Source of the DNA: Gammaproteobacteria bacterium
GTDB lineage: Bacteria; Pseudomonadota; Gammaproteobacteria; UBA4575
Length of the DNA stretch: 34,581 nucleotides
Assembly: GCA_029253965.1 (NCBI GenBank)
Contig: JAQWYM010000008.1
Coordinates: 1-34,581, forward strand
Reading direction: 5' to 3'
In this document: piece after piece, positions 1-7,899 of the stretch
Position numbering within the stretch: position 1 is the first letter of the stretch
Layout of the letters: every line of letters starts with the position of its first letter
Notes under the pieces: model-generated
Told to the model about the DNA's origin: nothing
The model's database searches: none
Seen by the model: the letters and a program-made list of their open reading frames with translations, nothing else
Translations under genes and position numbers: made by a program

Positions 1-150
1 CGAACTCAAACATACTCTCCATACTTGTCACTGAAGAGACATCCCAACCACCAATGTCCTGATTAAAGCTGTCAGCGAACTCAAACATACTCTCCATATT
101 TGTCACTGAAGAGACATCCCAATTACTAATATCATGGTTAAAGTTAGTTG
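1..150 (-). repeat. tandem 75-bp repeat encoding 25-residue DUF285 units
   Basis: Two adjacent 75-bp copies (1-75 and 76-150) differ at only some positions, and a more diverged third unit follows toward 225. Each encodes one 25-residue repeat with the core [21 protein letters not shown]. The near-identity at DNA level suggests recent duplication. The array continues past the window edge. Confidence 0.85.
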
Positions 151-1369
151 CCGCAATGAACATTGATGACATGTCTGTGACTTCAGAAGTATCTGGAGTG
201 TCTGTTGCACTAAAATTTGCTATCAATGTAGTTGCGAACATACCACTCATACTTTGCCATGCATTATCGCCCCATTGTTGAATATCGATTAATGGATGAA
301 TATCAGGGGAATAATCATGGGAAGGCATATGGGGATAGTCACCACGGATTCGGATATCGTAGTCACCTATATATTCGATGGAACGACTAACACTTTCAGT
401 CAAGCCAAACTCACCGACATCATTGAAATCACCATCTTCATTCCAGTCAACATCAAACTCGTAGTTAAGCGAAACATCATCGGATACATCGAGGGCAATC
501 TGTGAAGTATCTGCAGTCAGGCGCCAAGTCGAAATAAAGGCACCGGCATCAACTAAGGCTTGCACCTCTTCTACTGTGTCAGCAGCACCATCAGCCACTG
601 CAGCTATGCGATTACTGACTGCATCCAAAGTATTTACTGTCACACCTGAAACACCAGCATCAAGGAAGTCATCAACAACTAGTGCTTGACTATCAAGCTG
701 ATAAGCTTCAATCGCCTGCAAGGCAGAAGCTTGTGGATCTGTAGTAACAACTTCTGAGTCAGACCCACTGGCACCACCTGAACTGGAAACTGCCACGCCA
801 TAAAAAAGCAAAGCACCTGGAATAATTACAGAAAAAGCAGTGTCACTGCTTTCATTAGCCGACTCAGAAGTTATCTCCACCTCGGCTAAGACATCATCTA
901 GTGCTAAGTGTTTGCCTTGAGCCTGAGTAATAGCCTGACTTAAAACCTCCTGACCTTGAGCGAGCTGCATCAAGGTAACAACATCACCATAGGCTAACAG
1001 CAGTTGGCTGCCGTCATCTAAGTCCAGGCCAACACTATCAGCGGGTAGACTAAAATAGAGTAACTCACCTTCTGCATTTTTCTCTAAGGCCATTTCCACA
1101 ATGCATTTTTTTTCAGCACAGAGAGTAAAATAATTCTTCAGCACGATGGCTTCATTATCAGCAAACTTTAGTTTCAGATCATCACCAAAACGCAAGGCAA
1201 TAACACCATCGATAGGAACGCCATCAAGGTCAGTAATAAAACGGTAACGCTCACCCGCCTGAAGCTGTATTGAACTTTTTTCAATATCAGACAAAAGTAG
1301 TTTTTGCTCAAGCCCTCCTGCCGCTTCATTATCGGCAACTGTAGCCGAAGAAATCATCATTACTCTCAT
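1..1369 (-). CDS. BspA-like (DUF285-repeat) surface protein, C-terminal part outside window
   Basis: An open minus-strand frame of 456 codons runs off the window start, so only the N-terminal part is present. Residues about 1-170 form a domain also found in the broken RTX gene at 1754-2957; it contains FADNEAIVL and [11 protein letters not shown] hydrophobic stretch ([15 protein letters not shown]) and a Ser/Gly-rich linker follow. Further on there is an acidic segment ([17 protein letters not shown]) and then [18 protein letters not shown] and repeats of the form FN-DI--WDVSSVT-MESMF, which are typical of BspA/DUF285 leucine-rich repeats. Such repeats occur in surface and adhesive proteins. 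No Sec signal peptide is visible. The N-terminal part resembles the prefix-like region of BapA/LapF-type adhesins exported by type I secretion, but that link is inferred and the secretion end lies outside the window. The start is taken at 1369; in-frame ATG codons at 1360 and 1357 are alternatives. Confidence 0.8.
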   Translation of the reverse strand, partial: MRVMMISSATVADNEAAGGLEQKLLLSDIEKSSIQLQAGERYRFITDLDGVPIDGVIALRFGDDLKLKFADNEAIVLKNYFTLCAEKKCIVEMALEKNAEGELLYFSLPADSVGLDLDDGSQLLLAYGDVVTLMQLAQGQEVLSQAITQAQGKHLALDDVLAEVEITSESANESSDTAFSVIIPGALLFYGVAVSSSGGASGSDSEVVTTDPQASALQAIEAYQLDSQALVVDDFLDAGVSGVTVNTLDAVSNRIAAVADGAADTVEEVQALVDAGAFISTWRLTADTSQIALDVSDDVSLNYEFDVDWNEDGDFNDVGEFGLTESVSRSIEYIGDYDIRIRGDYPHMPSHDYSPDIHPLIDIQQWGDNAWQSMSGMFATTLIANFSATDTPDTSEVTDMSSMFIAATNFNHDISNWDVSSVTNMESMFEFADSFNQDIGGWDVSSVTSMESMFEF

Positions 1370-1753
1370 ATCTCTTACCCCAAAAGTCCGGCAATAACCC
1401 AATGCGAAGATCGACACTAGCACATAATCGTAAAGTAGTAGTATATAGCAAATGTATTTAAATTAATAATTTATTAAAATTACTTATAATCAATCCATTT
1501 TATTAAAACAAATAAAGAGGAGAGTGTTGGGAAACATCTGTAAAAAGTAAAATAAAAGACGTAATAGAAAGAGCATTAAGAAATAAAAATGACATTATGC
1601 AACAAAAGTGATTAGCAGAAGATCTGATCTATAGTGCGTTAATGATAGAAATCGACTTAAAAACAGAAAAGTTGGTCTATAAAAGATATGCAGAAGAGCC
1701 TCGATGAAGGCAGTCAGCGCCGACTCAATCATGAAGCTCCTCAAAGACTGACT
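1370..1753. other. intergenic stretch between two surface-protein genes
   Basis: This AT-rich stretch separates the start of the DUF285-repeat gene from the end of the RTX pseudogene. No terminator, RNA gene or intact gene is visible. The only possible content is the weak plus-strand remnant at 1516-1707. Confidence 0.6.
1516..1707 (+). pseudogene. possible small gene remnant, unidentified
   Basis: A plus-strand frame of 64 codons bounded by stops has a single internal TGA at 1609-1611. The translated pieces look protein-like, for example DVIERALRNKNDIMQQK before the stop and LMIEIDLKTEKLVYKRYAEE after it. The family is not recognised. In AT-rich DNA this could be chance; it is recorded because the reading is unusually coherent for an intergenic stretch. 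Confidence 0.2.
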
Positions 1754-2957
1754 TTATATAAGCAAAAGATTTCCACTAGACTGCAAATCAGTCAGCCATT
1801 CATCGGTATGTGTGTTTTCATTAAACACAATATTAGCCAAGCTGATCTGCAGCGGCTGCTCACCCGCATCTAAGGCTTGACCATTTAGATCAATAGACAA
1901 TTGCAAGCCGCCATTAGTATCAGCACTTAGATTGATAAAATCAGCAACTGAAATGCCATAATCAGCAGCCCCAAAACCATCCAACACCCGAGAGGTCAAG
2001 GATATCATCCGTTACAGAAAAGTCTGTGATTGTGTCAGACATAGTGGCAGTCATAAGATCAAGATGGCTATACTTAAATGTATCCTTACCGTCACCACCG
2101 CTTAAGGTATGGTTACCTGTACCACCATTGATCAGATCATTACCTTTGCCACCTGTGATTGTATTTGAACCGCCCAAGCCATGAATAATCTGATCAGCAT
2201 ATCTACCACTATTACCCAAGATGTTATCATTAGCATCACCAACAGTGACACCCATGACACCCGCCTCAGTGTAGCTGGCTTGAGTTAAAGGTGAACTATC
2301 AGTGGTGTATTCTTCTATAGTTCGTAAGGCTGATACTTCTAAGTCTATAGGCGTAAAACTAGCTTGAGCATCATTGATTAGTAAACGACCAGAACTAGTC
2401 GAACCACTATCTGAGCTGGATACAAAAGCACCAGCAGCGAAAAGTGCACCTAGACCGAGGTAGTTATAACTAATTTTATCGCTGTGATTATCCACCAAGG
2501 AAACACTTTCCGCCTCAGCAAACATATCACCTAATGCGATGTGTTTATCTTCGGTTTGATAAATAACTTGACTTAAGGCTGTGTTCCCCTGAGCTAGTGA
2601 CATCAACGTTACTAAGTCACCCTGCGCTAGAAGCAATTGATTACCATCAACCAGGTCGTGACCGACACTATCAGCGGATAAACTAAAATAGAGAAACTCA
2701 CCCCCTGAATTTTTCTCTAAAGCCATTTCAATAAGACATTTTTTATCAGCGCAGCGCGTGAAGAAATTTTGCAGCACGATGAATGCATCATCAGCAAAGT
2801 ACAACTTTAGATCGTCAGCAAAACGTAAGGCAATGACACCAATAATAGGCAGGCCATCAATTCCGCTCATGAAGCAGTAACTTTGACCTGCTTACAGAGG
2901 TACTGAGTTATTATCTATGGCAGAGAAAGGCAGATCCCAAGGCCTTTTGTCCACTCG
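1754..2957 (-). pseudogene. RTX-type, type I secreted protein, broken by a nonsense codon and a frameshift
   Basis: The translation aligns closely with the N-terminal domain of the neighbouring gene at 1-1369 (YFSLSADSVG matches [10 protein letters not shown]). It continues through a hydrophobic segment and Ser/Gly linker into haemolysin-type calcium-binding nonapeptides (GGSNTITGGKGND, GGTGNHTLSGGDGKD), then ITDFSVTDDILDLS and a C-terminal segment like the type I secretion target domain of large RTX adhesins. Two lesions are visible. A TAA at 2892-2894 stands where the paralogue has a Gln codon, and homology (LPFSAIDNNSVPL against [13 protein letters not shown]) continues upstream of it. Near 1990 a frame change splits DILDLS from VLDGFGAADYG; one extra G in the GGG run would explain it. 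The N-terminus is also shorter than the paralogue's. No initiation codon can be assigned firmly. Confidence 0.8.
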
Positions 2958-3283
2958 TTATTAGAAACAATTACTTTTTATATAATCAAAATTGATGCAG
3001 AAAAGAGCCGAAATAAGAGACTAACAAGAGCTCTTTACTTTTGAATTAATAACGACTCGCATCGTAATTAAAAAAATAACCCAATCTATATAAAAAACGA
3101 AGAGCCTCTGGATGTAAAATTATGTTATACCTCAATAAATTTAATGGATACGCGAATATAGCCAATAGACTTTTTGTTGTAAGTGCATGAGTCAAGTAAA
3201 AACAAATGATTAATCTCATTAAGCCAATGATTTTATTGATTTAAAAAGGGTTTTTAGATCGCTATGATGTGTACTGAAAATCA

Positions 3284-3301
3284 TGAATGGTCGGGACAAG
3301 A
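3284..3301 (-). repeat. decayed copy of the tRNA-Pro 3' end, att-like
   Basis: These 18 bases match 4770-4787 in the same orientation with one mismatch. The matching copy covers the CCA end, acceptor strand and start of the T-arm of the tRNA-Pro gene at 4774-4850. The following bases still keep part of the T-loop (ATCGAA against TTCGAA). A tRNA 3'-end fragment on the distal side of a segment is the usual trace of site-specific integration into a tRNA gene. No integrase gene is present in the 1.5 kb between the copies, so this would be a remnant. Confidence 0.5.
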
Positions 3302-3638
3302 TCAATCGAATAGCAAACTTAAACTACGATATATAGATGTTTTCTGTTTAGCTACATTCGAATATACCCACATTCTTAAAGGTCACAAAACCTGAAAACT
3401 GATAGCTGTATAAATGGGATAGCTATAAAAGCGCCCCACCGATATCTCTCATATTTAAATAATAGGTTTAATTACCCCTACCCTTTATAGATCCGGCGAT
3501 ACAGGAAGAGTAATTAAAAAAATCTTGGTTATATCTAACAGATTCACAGAATTATTCTCTCAGTATATATCAAAAATATAATACGACACTCTTGTCAGCC
3601 TTAGAAATTCCAACATAACAAATTGAGTAAATTATTTA

Positions 3639-3668
3639 TTGTGAAAATAATTGATAAAAATATATAAT
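3639..3668 (+). promoter_or_regulatory. candidate sigma70 promoter for the secreted-protein gene at 3778
   Basis: A perfect -10 box TATAAT lies at 3663-3668 and a -35-like TTGTGA at 3639-3644, separated by 18 bases. The gene starts about 110 bases downstream. The surrounding DNA is very AT-rich, so chance matches are possible. Confidence 0.4.
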
Positions 3669-3777
3669 GAAGATAGAGGCAGTATTTATATTCGCATTTT
3701 TTCTCTGAGGCAGATGCAGACCTTGAAGAGAAATTTTAAGATTGTATGATTTTTATTATTGAGGTGTCTAGCCAGCT

Positions 3778-4620
3778 ATGAAACATATCTTTTATTTAGT
3801 CATTACATCGCTTTTTTTAAGCACACCGAATTTACATGCAGCCCCTGTTCAATTTGTAGATTATGACGGCATAGCGGTTCCTATGGACAGAGGCGCAGTA
3901 TTGACTAGTCGTTATACCTATCTGAAAGAGGTTAAAAATATTATTAGTGGACATCCAGGGGGTAATCCCGCTTTTTTTGATCTCCTTACGCAGGCGAAAG
4001 ATAAGGATATGGCCGAAGTAGAATTTTCAAGACATCTTGAGATTATGGGCGAAAAAGTTCGCCTTAATGATATGAGATCAATTGGTCAAAAGTTACCAAA
4101 ACGAATTGCTATTGTTGCACATGGTGGAAAAGAATTTATACGTGTGGATGCTGAATCAGAGGAATTTGTGAATAACGTTTTGATAAGATTCGAAGGATCA
4201 AAACTTGCCAAGCAGTTAGCACCTTTTATTGACGATGACTCTCTAATCGATATTGTTGCTTGCAAGGCATTTCAGTGTGCAGAAAAATTTGCGGCAGAAC
4301 TTAAGCGTCTAGGAATCAGAGCAAAAGTCAGGGGGTTTCCTAATCTTATTACACCCAAAGACGGGTATCTTATTTTCGAAGGTTCAGGTGAATCTCGCAC
4401 TAGAATTAATTATAGAAAGTTTTTGCTTACAGGATTTGTAGATGAAACTGAGGATATTCCTGGTAAAGGTGCAAGAGTTGTAGATTATATTAAAGGCTTT
4501 GATACAACCTTAGAAAAGATGAGCGTCCCTGAAACGCAAGCCGTTGAATGGTACGAAGGGGAATTAGAGGAGGAAGAATTAGTAACCCGTCCCAACAAGA
4601 TGGCATGTTCCTACCTTTAA
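3778..4620 (+). CDS. secreted protein of unknown function with caspase-like HG/AC pattern
   Basis: This 280-residue protein begins with a clear Sec signal peptide (MKHIF, hydrophobic core, cleavage near LHA-AP at residues 21-22), so it should reach the periplasm or outside. The family is not recognised. Residues 109-116 (RIAIVAHG) are a hydrophobic strand ending in His115-Gly116. Residues 156-162 (LIDIVAC) are a second strand ending in Ala161-Cys162. A helix-like segment (AEKFAAELKRLG) and another strand (AKVRGF) follow. This His-Gly then Ala-Cys arrangement is characteristic of clan CD cysteine peptidases (caspase, gingipain, C80 self-processing domains). That assignment is inferred from the pattern. 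The C-terminus is acidic (GELEEEEL). A GAGGTG ribosome site lies at 3761-3766, rather far from the start. The gene is alone, AT-rich, and enclosed by the tRNA-Pro 3'-end duplication, which suggests horizontal acquisition. Confidence 0.8.
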   Translation: MKHIFYLVITSLFLSTPNLHAAPVQFVDYDGIAVPMDRGAVLTSRYTYLKEVKNIISGHPGGNPAFFDLLTQAKDKDMAEVEFSRHLEIMGEKVRLNDMRSIGQKLPKRIAIVAHGGKEFIRVDAESEEFVNNVLIRFEGSKLAKQLAPFIDDDSLIDIVACKAFQCAEKFAAELKRLGIRAKVRGFPNLITPKDGYLIFEGSGESRTRINYRKFLLTGFVDETEDIPGKGARVVDYIKGFDTTLEKMSVPETQAVEWYEGELEEEELVTRPNKMACSYL

Positions 4621-4773
4621 CTTAAATACATAGTTAAGCGATACTTGTAATGAGTACTCTAAAAATTCAGATTGTAAGCGAACATGGCCGAACACTAACG
4701 AACTAAAAATCCTGCTAAGTGTCTGATTTAAATGGAGTTAGTATTAGATGCTAGATGATGCTGATGTAGTGAA

Positions 4774-4850
4774 TGGTCGGGGCAAGAGGATTCGAACCTC
4801 TGACCCTCTGCTCCCAAAGCAGATGCGCTACCAGGCTGCGCTATGCCCCG
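4774..4850 (-). tRNA. tRNA-Pro (anticodon TGG)
   Basis: The minus strand folds into a complete 77-base cloverleaf. It starts CGGGGC, pairs with GCCCCG at the 3' end and carries discriminator A and an encoded CCA. The anticodon stem TCTGC/GCAGA encloses the loop TTTGGGA, giving anticodon TGG. The T-arm contains GGTTCGAATCC. The gene has no close tRNA neighbours. Confidence 0.97.
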
Positions 4851-4973
4851 ACTAAGTTTTTACTCATAGATTCGAGAGAAGCTATGAGAGCGCGCAAGAA
4901 TACGTGTTTTAACGCCCTATCGTCAACTATTTATCGCTATCAATTGACTCTTTTGCTCGTTTTATGGCCAATT

Positions 4974-5002
4974 TTGGCAGCTGTCATGACAAAGTCTAGG
5001 TT
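4974..5002 (+). promoter_or_regulatory. weak candidate promoter for the cyclophilin gene
   Basis: TTGGCA at 4974-4979 is followed after 17 bases by TAGGTT at 4997-5002, upstream of the cyclophilin start at 5105. The -35 match is good and the -10 match poor. Confidence 0.25.
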
Positions 5003-5104
5003 AAGCTGTTTTATTAAGATCAATGTTAGGGCTTTGCTCACTTTATTACTCCGTGCTGAGCGCTTATGATACTGCGCAACAATAACCGAAAGAATAGGCA
5101 CAGA

Positions 5105-5686
5105 ATGACTAAGCGAATAATTTCTCTCCTTACTGCGTGCTTAATCCTCATAACCTTTGCAGGGAGTGCAGCAATGAGTGATTCCAATCCAAAAGCTCTA
5201 TTTGAAACGAGCCATGGCAACATTACAATCGAGCTATATGCTGAAAAAGCACCCATTACCGTGGAAAACTTTATCCGTTACGTTAAGGAAGGTTTTTACG
5301 ATGACACCATCTTTCATCGTGTGATCCCAAACTTCATGGTGCAAGGCGGTAGCTTTAAGGTCGATATGCGTCAGAAAGACGGTCATGCAAACATTCAGAA
5401 TGAGGCTAACAACGGCCTACAAAATGTAGTCGGCTCACTCGCTATGGCGAGAACCTCGGCCCCTCATTCGGCCTCATCTCAATTCTTTATTAATGTTGCT
5501 GATAATGGCTTCTTAAACTTCACCAGTGAGAGTTCACAGGGCTGGGGTTACGCCGTTTTTGCTCAGGTGATTGAGGGTATGGATGTTGTCATGGCCATCG
5601 CAGCAGTCGAGACAGCGACATTGGGTCCGCACGGTGATGTACCCAAAGATCCTATCATTGTTAGCAAAGCAAGTATGATCGAATAA
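5105..5686 (+). CDS. ppiA: exported cyclophilin-type peptidyl-prolyl cis-trans isomerase
   Basis: The 193-residue product interconverts cis and trans X-Pro bonds to help proteins fold. The cyclophilin core shows FHRVIPNFMVQGG with its catalytic Arg, and MARTSAPHSASSQFFIN from the substrate pocket. It is close in length to periplasmic PpiA. A start at 5105 gives a compact signal peptide (MTKRIISLLTAC, cleavage near GSAA). An in-frame ATG at 5066 would add a basic 13-residue extension and is less convincing. The gene stands alone, and a strong hairpin terminator follows its stop. The symbol is assigned by export signal and family; a cytoplasmic PpiB-type ancestry cannot be excluded. Confidence 0.9.
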   Translation: MTKRIISLLTACLILITFAGSAAMSDSNPKALFETSHGNITIELYAEKAPITVENFIRYVKEGFYDDTIFHRVIPNFMVQGGSFKVDMRQKDGHANIQNEANNGLQNVVGSLAMARTSAPHSASSQFFINVADNGFLNFTSESSQGWGYAVFAQVIEGMDVVMAIAAVETATLGPHGDVPKDPIIVSKASMIE

Positions 5687-5717
5687 TACCCTCGATTTGC
5701 ATAACGTGGTTTTGATT

Positions 5718-5746
5718 AGCCCAGTGCAATACTGGGCTGGTTTATT
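5718..5746 (+). terminator. rho-independent terminator after the cyclophilin gene
   Basis: A perfect 8-bp stem (AGCCCAGT at 5718-5725 and ACTGGGCT at 5731-5738, loop GCAAT) is followed by GGTTTATT. It lies between the ends of two convergent genes and touches the last bases of the DUF455 gene. The T-rich tail is on the plus strand. Confidence 0.75.
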
Positions 5747-6551
5747 AATTAAGAGCGTCTAATTCCATCTGACTAAAACCAGCCTGCTTACGCGCAACGA
5801 CATGCAACGGCCCCTTGCCGGTATGCACATCATATTCCTTCAGTAAGGCGATAAAGGTCGTCTGTGATTCGACCCCAGCCTCAACACAGGCATGCTTATA
5901 CCAACGCGTGCCAATTTCGACATGACCCACCTCTTCCGCCAAAATAATTTTCAGTAAGGCCACGGTCTCGTAATCAGCGACTGATATTAAGCGTTCAATC
6001 ATTCCCGGCGTGACATCAAGACCACGGGCTTCCAACACCCGCGGCACCAAGGCCATACGATGTAAGACGCTATGCCCAGTCTTAACAGCCATTTCCCAGA
6101 GCCCGTTATGCGCACTATGTGCACCATAGTAACTATCCAACTGTTGCAGACGATTTGAAAGCATCTGGAAATGACTGGCCTCTTCAGCGGCTACTCGCAT
6201 CCAATCAGTGTAATAGGCAAAGGGCATGTCCTGAAAACGATAAATAGCATCTAAGGCTAAGTTAATGGCATTATATTCAATATGGCAAACCGCATGAATA
6301 AGTGCGATGCGGCCTTCTATACTGTTTAGTTTACGGCGTGGCACCTGTGCAGGATGAACCAGCTCAAGTTCAGGTGGTAGCCCCGGAAGCTTAATGGTTA
6401 TTATTTCAGCGCTAGCCTTGGGTACCGCTGAAAGACCTGACAAACTCGTTTTCAAAGCTGTCAATAAGGTTATTTTTTCGGTTGGCTGTGGACACAGGAT
6501 CACATCTTTTATCTGTTCAAAGAAGTTATCTGCAGAGATAGGATTAGACAT
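5745..6551 (-). CDS. DUF455 family ferritin-like protein
   Basis: This 268-residue protein belongs to the DUF455 (COG2833) family of ferritin-like four-helix proteins, whose biochemical role is not established. Probable metal-binding carboxylates and histidines sit where a di-iron site is expected: Glu92 in CHIEYNAINLALDAI, Glu123-Glu124 with His127 in AAEEASHF, and Glu206-Glu207 with His210 in LAEEVGHVEIG. The E..H spacing recurs in two helices. No signal peptide is visible, so it is probably cytoplasmic. It is the last gene of the minus-strand run, 31 bases after the glycerate kinase gene. Its start codon lies inside a set of inverted repeats (6551-6593) and no clear Shine-Dalgarno site is visible. 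Confidence 0.9.
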   Translation of the reverse strand: MSNPISADNFFEQIKDVILCPQPTEKITLLTALKTSLSGLSAVPKASAEIITIKLPGLPPELELVHPAQVPRRKLNSIEGRIALIHAVCHIEYNAINLALDAIYRFQDMPFAYYTDWMRVAAEEASHFQMLSNRLQQLDSYYGAHSAHNGLWEMAVKTGHSVLHRMALVPRVLEARGLDVTPGMIERLISVADYETVALLKIILAEEVGHVEIGTRWYKHACVEAGVESQTTFIALLKEYDVHTGKGPLHVVARKQAGFSQMELDALN

Positions 6552-6593
6552 AGCGTTTATGCTGCGAGCTTAAACGCTAGGCTTAGCGTTTAA
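6551..6593 (-). promoter_or_regulatory. three-part inverted repeat forming alternative hairpins over the DUF455 start
   Basis: The nine-base word TAGCGTTTA occurs at 6551-6559 and 6585-6593, and its inverse TAAACGCTA at 6571-6579. The last two form a perfect 10-bp stem with a 4-base loop that includes the glycerate kinase stop. The first and middle copies can pair instead, and that pairing reaches the A of the DUF455 ATG. No T-tract follows, so a simple terminator is unlikely. Translational coupling or attenuation is an inference. Confidence 0.5.
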
Positions 6594-7836
6594 GTGCCAC
6601 CACCAGATCCATCACATTTGTACCGGTTGGCCCTGTAGTCACCAAGTCACCTAAGGCTTCTAGACAGTTACCGGCATCCGCTTGTGTAAGGTATTTTTCA
6701 AGATCTAAGCCGAGCTGCTGTGCACGTGCCGCACTACTGCCATCAACAATGCCACCGGCATCTTCAGTTGGGCCATCGGTACCATCAGTGCCCGCAGCCA
6801 AGAGCACAACATCTTCCTGACCTGCTAACATCTTCGCAGCGACCAGAGCAAAATGTTGGTTACGTCCACCGCGACCAGGATTACTCGGTAAGGTGACTGC
6901 AGTCTCACCACCCCAAATATGAATACCCGCAGTAGCTGAACTCATCTGTTGACTGATTTCGGTAGCCTTAGCACTGGCATCCCCCTGCATAAATTCTTTA
7001 TGCAGTATCACCTCAAGCCCTAAGGACTGAGCATGCTTAGCCGCCGCCTGCTTGGCATCATCTAATGTGGCGATAACATGGCTCTCAATATTTGTGAAAG
7101 CACTGCTATCAGGGACTGGCATAAATTTCACATCGGCCAGTAGGCTAGTAATGTCAGCCGGTAAATCAACCTCAGCAATATTGTCATAAATTGGAGTTAA
7201 TGGGCCTGAGCCAATCACTGCGGGATCATCACCCGGTACGTCTGAGATCATCAGCGCTAAAGTCTCACGGCCATTAATGTAAGAGGCCAAACGCCCTCCC
7301 TTGATACAGGACGCCGCGCGGCGAACCTGATTCATTTGGGTGATGTCATAACCAATCGACAACAGTGTGTTGGTCATTGCGGTTAATTGTGCCAGATCCA
7401 TACCTTCTGCTAGCACCTCCATCAAACTCGATGCTCCACCGGAGAACAAGACCAAAAAACGTGCATCGGCTGGCGCCTGTTGCACAAAATCAAGCACAGC
7501 TTGGCCGGCTTTAATACTGGCATCACCTGGTAGTGGATGATCCGATTCGATGACATGCATGCGTTCACAGGCAATTAAATCAGCTTCAGCATGATGGTGC
7601 TTGGTCACCACCAAACCCGTCTTAATTTGCTCACCCAAGACCGCTAAGGCACCAAGTGCCATCGATGAACCGGCTTTTCCAACTGACAACAAGTAATAAT
7701 CACCACTGCGCGGTTGTTCTTTCAGGTAATCAACAACTGCATTAAAGCCTTTAACGCGCGAAACGCCAGCATCAAAGACGGCACGGACTTGATCACGTGC
7801 GGTTGTTAGGGCTTGCTCAGTTTCAGTATTTTTCAT
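6583..7836 (-). CDS. gckA: glycerate 2-kinase (MOFRL family)
   Basis: The 417-residue enzyme phosphorylates D-glycerate to 2-phosphoglycerate with ATP, feeding glycerate from glyoxylate/tartronate or serine-cycle metabolism into glycolysis. Recognisable motifs are SVGKAGSSM (Lys54), FSGGASSL (131-138), SDVPGDDPAVIGSGP (198-212), GRGGRNQ (321-327), AGTDGTDGP (348-356) and TGPTGTNVMDL (401-411). The last three belong to the C-terminal MOFRL domain. Length matches the GckA/TtuD type and it is unrelated to the GlxK fold. It lies between the L,D-transpeptidase gene and the DUF455 gene on the same strand. TtuD (hydroxypyruvate reductase) is an old annotation of the same family; kinase activity is the better-supported reading. 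No neighbouring gene identifies which pathway supplies the glycerate. Confidence 0.9.
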   Translation of the reverse strand: MKNTETEQALTTARDQVRAVFDAGVSRVKGFNAVVDYLKEQPRSGDYYLLSVGKAGSSMALGALAVLGEQIKTGLVVTKHHHAEADLIACERMHVIESDHPLPGDASIKAGQAVLDFVQQAPADARFLVLFSGGASSLMEVLAEGMDLAQLTAMTNTLLSIGYDITQMNQVRRAASCIKGGRLASYINGRETLALMISDVPGDDPAVIGSGPLTPIYDNIAEVDLPADITSLLADVKFMPVPDSSAFTNIESHVIATLDDAKQAAAKHAQSLGLEVILHKEFMQGDASAKATEISQQMSSATAGIHIWGGETAVTLPSNPGRGGRNQHFALVAAKMLAGQEDVVLLAAGTDGTDGPTEDAGGIVDGSSAARAQQLGLDLEKYLTQADAGNCLEALGDLVTTGPTGTNVMDLVVALKR

Positions 7837-7899
7837 AATTCAATTAGTTAGGTAGAGATTTAAGTGCGCGAGAATACAACAATTCAACATCAAATTCGC

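Larger units (their letters stand above)
2958..3777. other. AT-rich stretch without recognisable genes
   Basis: About 0.8 kb separates the RTX pseudogene from the secreted-protein gene at 3778. It contains the tRNA-Pro 3'-end copy at 3284-3301 and a promoter-like site at 3639-3668. Both strands are dense in stop codons and I see no other gene, RNA or terminator. Confidence 0.6.

Noticed and set aside
1-150. 75-bp repeats as a CRISPR array
   Set aside because: The copies are adjacent with no spacers and are in frame within a protein gene, each coding for a 25-residue DUF285 unit.
296-505. Plus-strand open frame of 69 codons inside the DUF285-repeat gene
   Set aside because: It is antisense to an intact repeat-protein frame with clear family features and has no ribosome site or similarity.
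4863-4888. CTCATAG/CTATGAG hairpin upstream of tRNA-Pro as a terminator
   Set aside because: The stem is 7 bp with a 12-base loop and no T-tract in the right place; the stability would be low.
4773-5069. Plus-strand open frame of 98 codons across the tRNA-Pro gene
   Set aside because: Its first third is the antisense of the tRNA, and the rest has no recognisable protein features.
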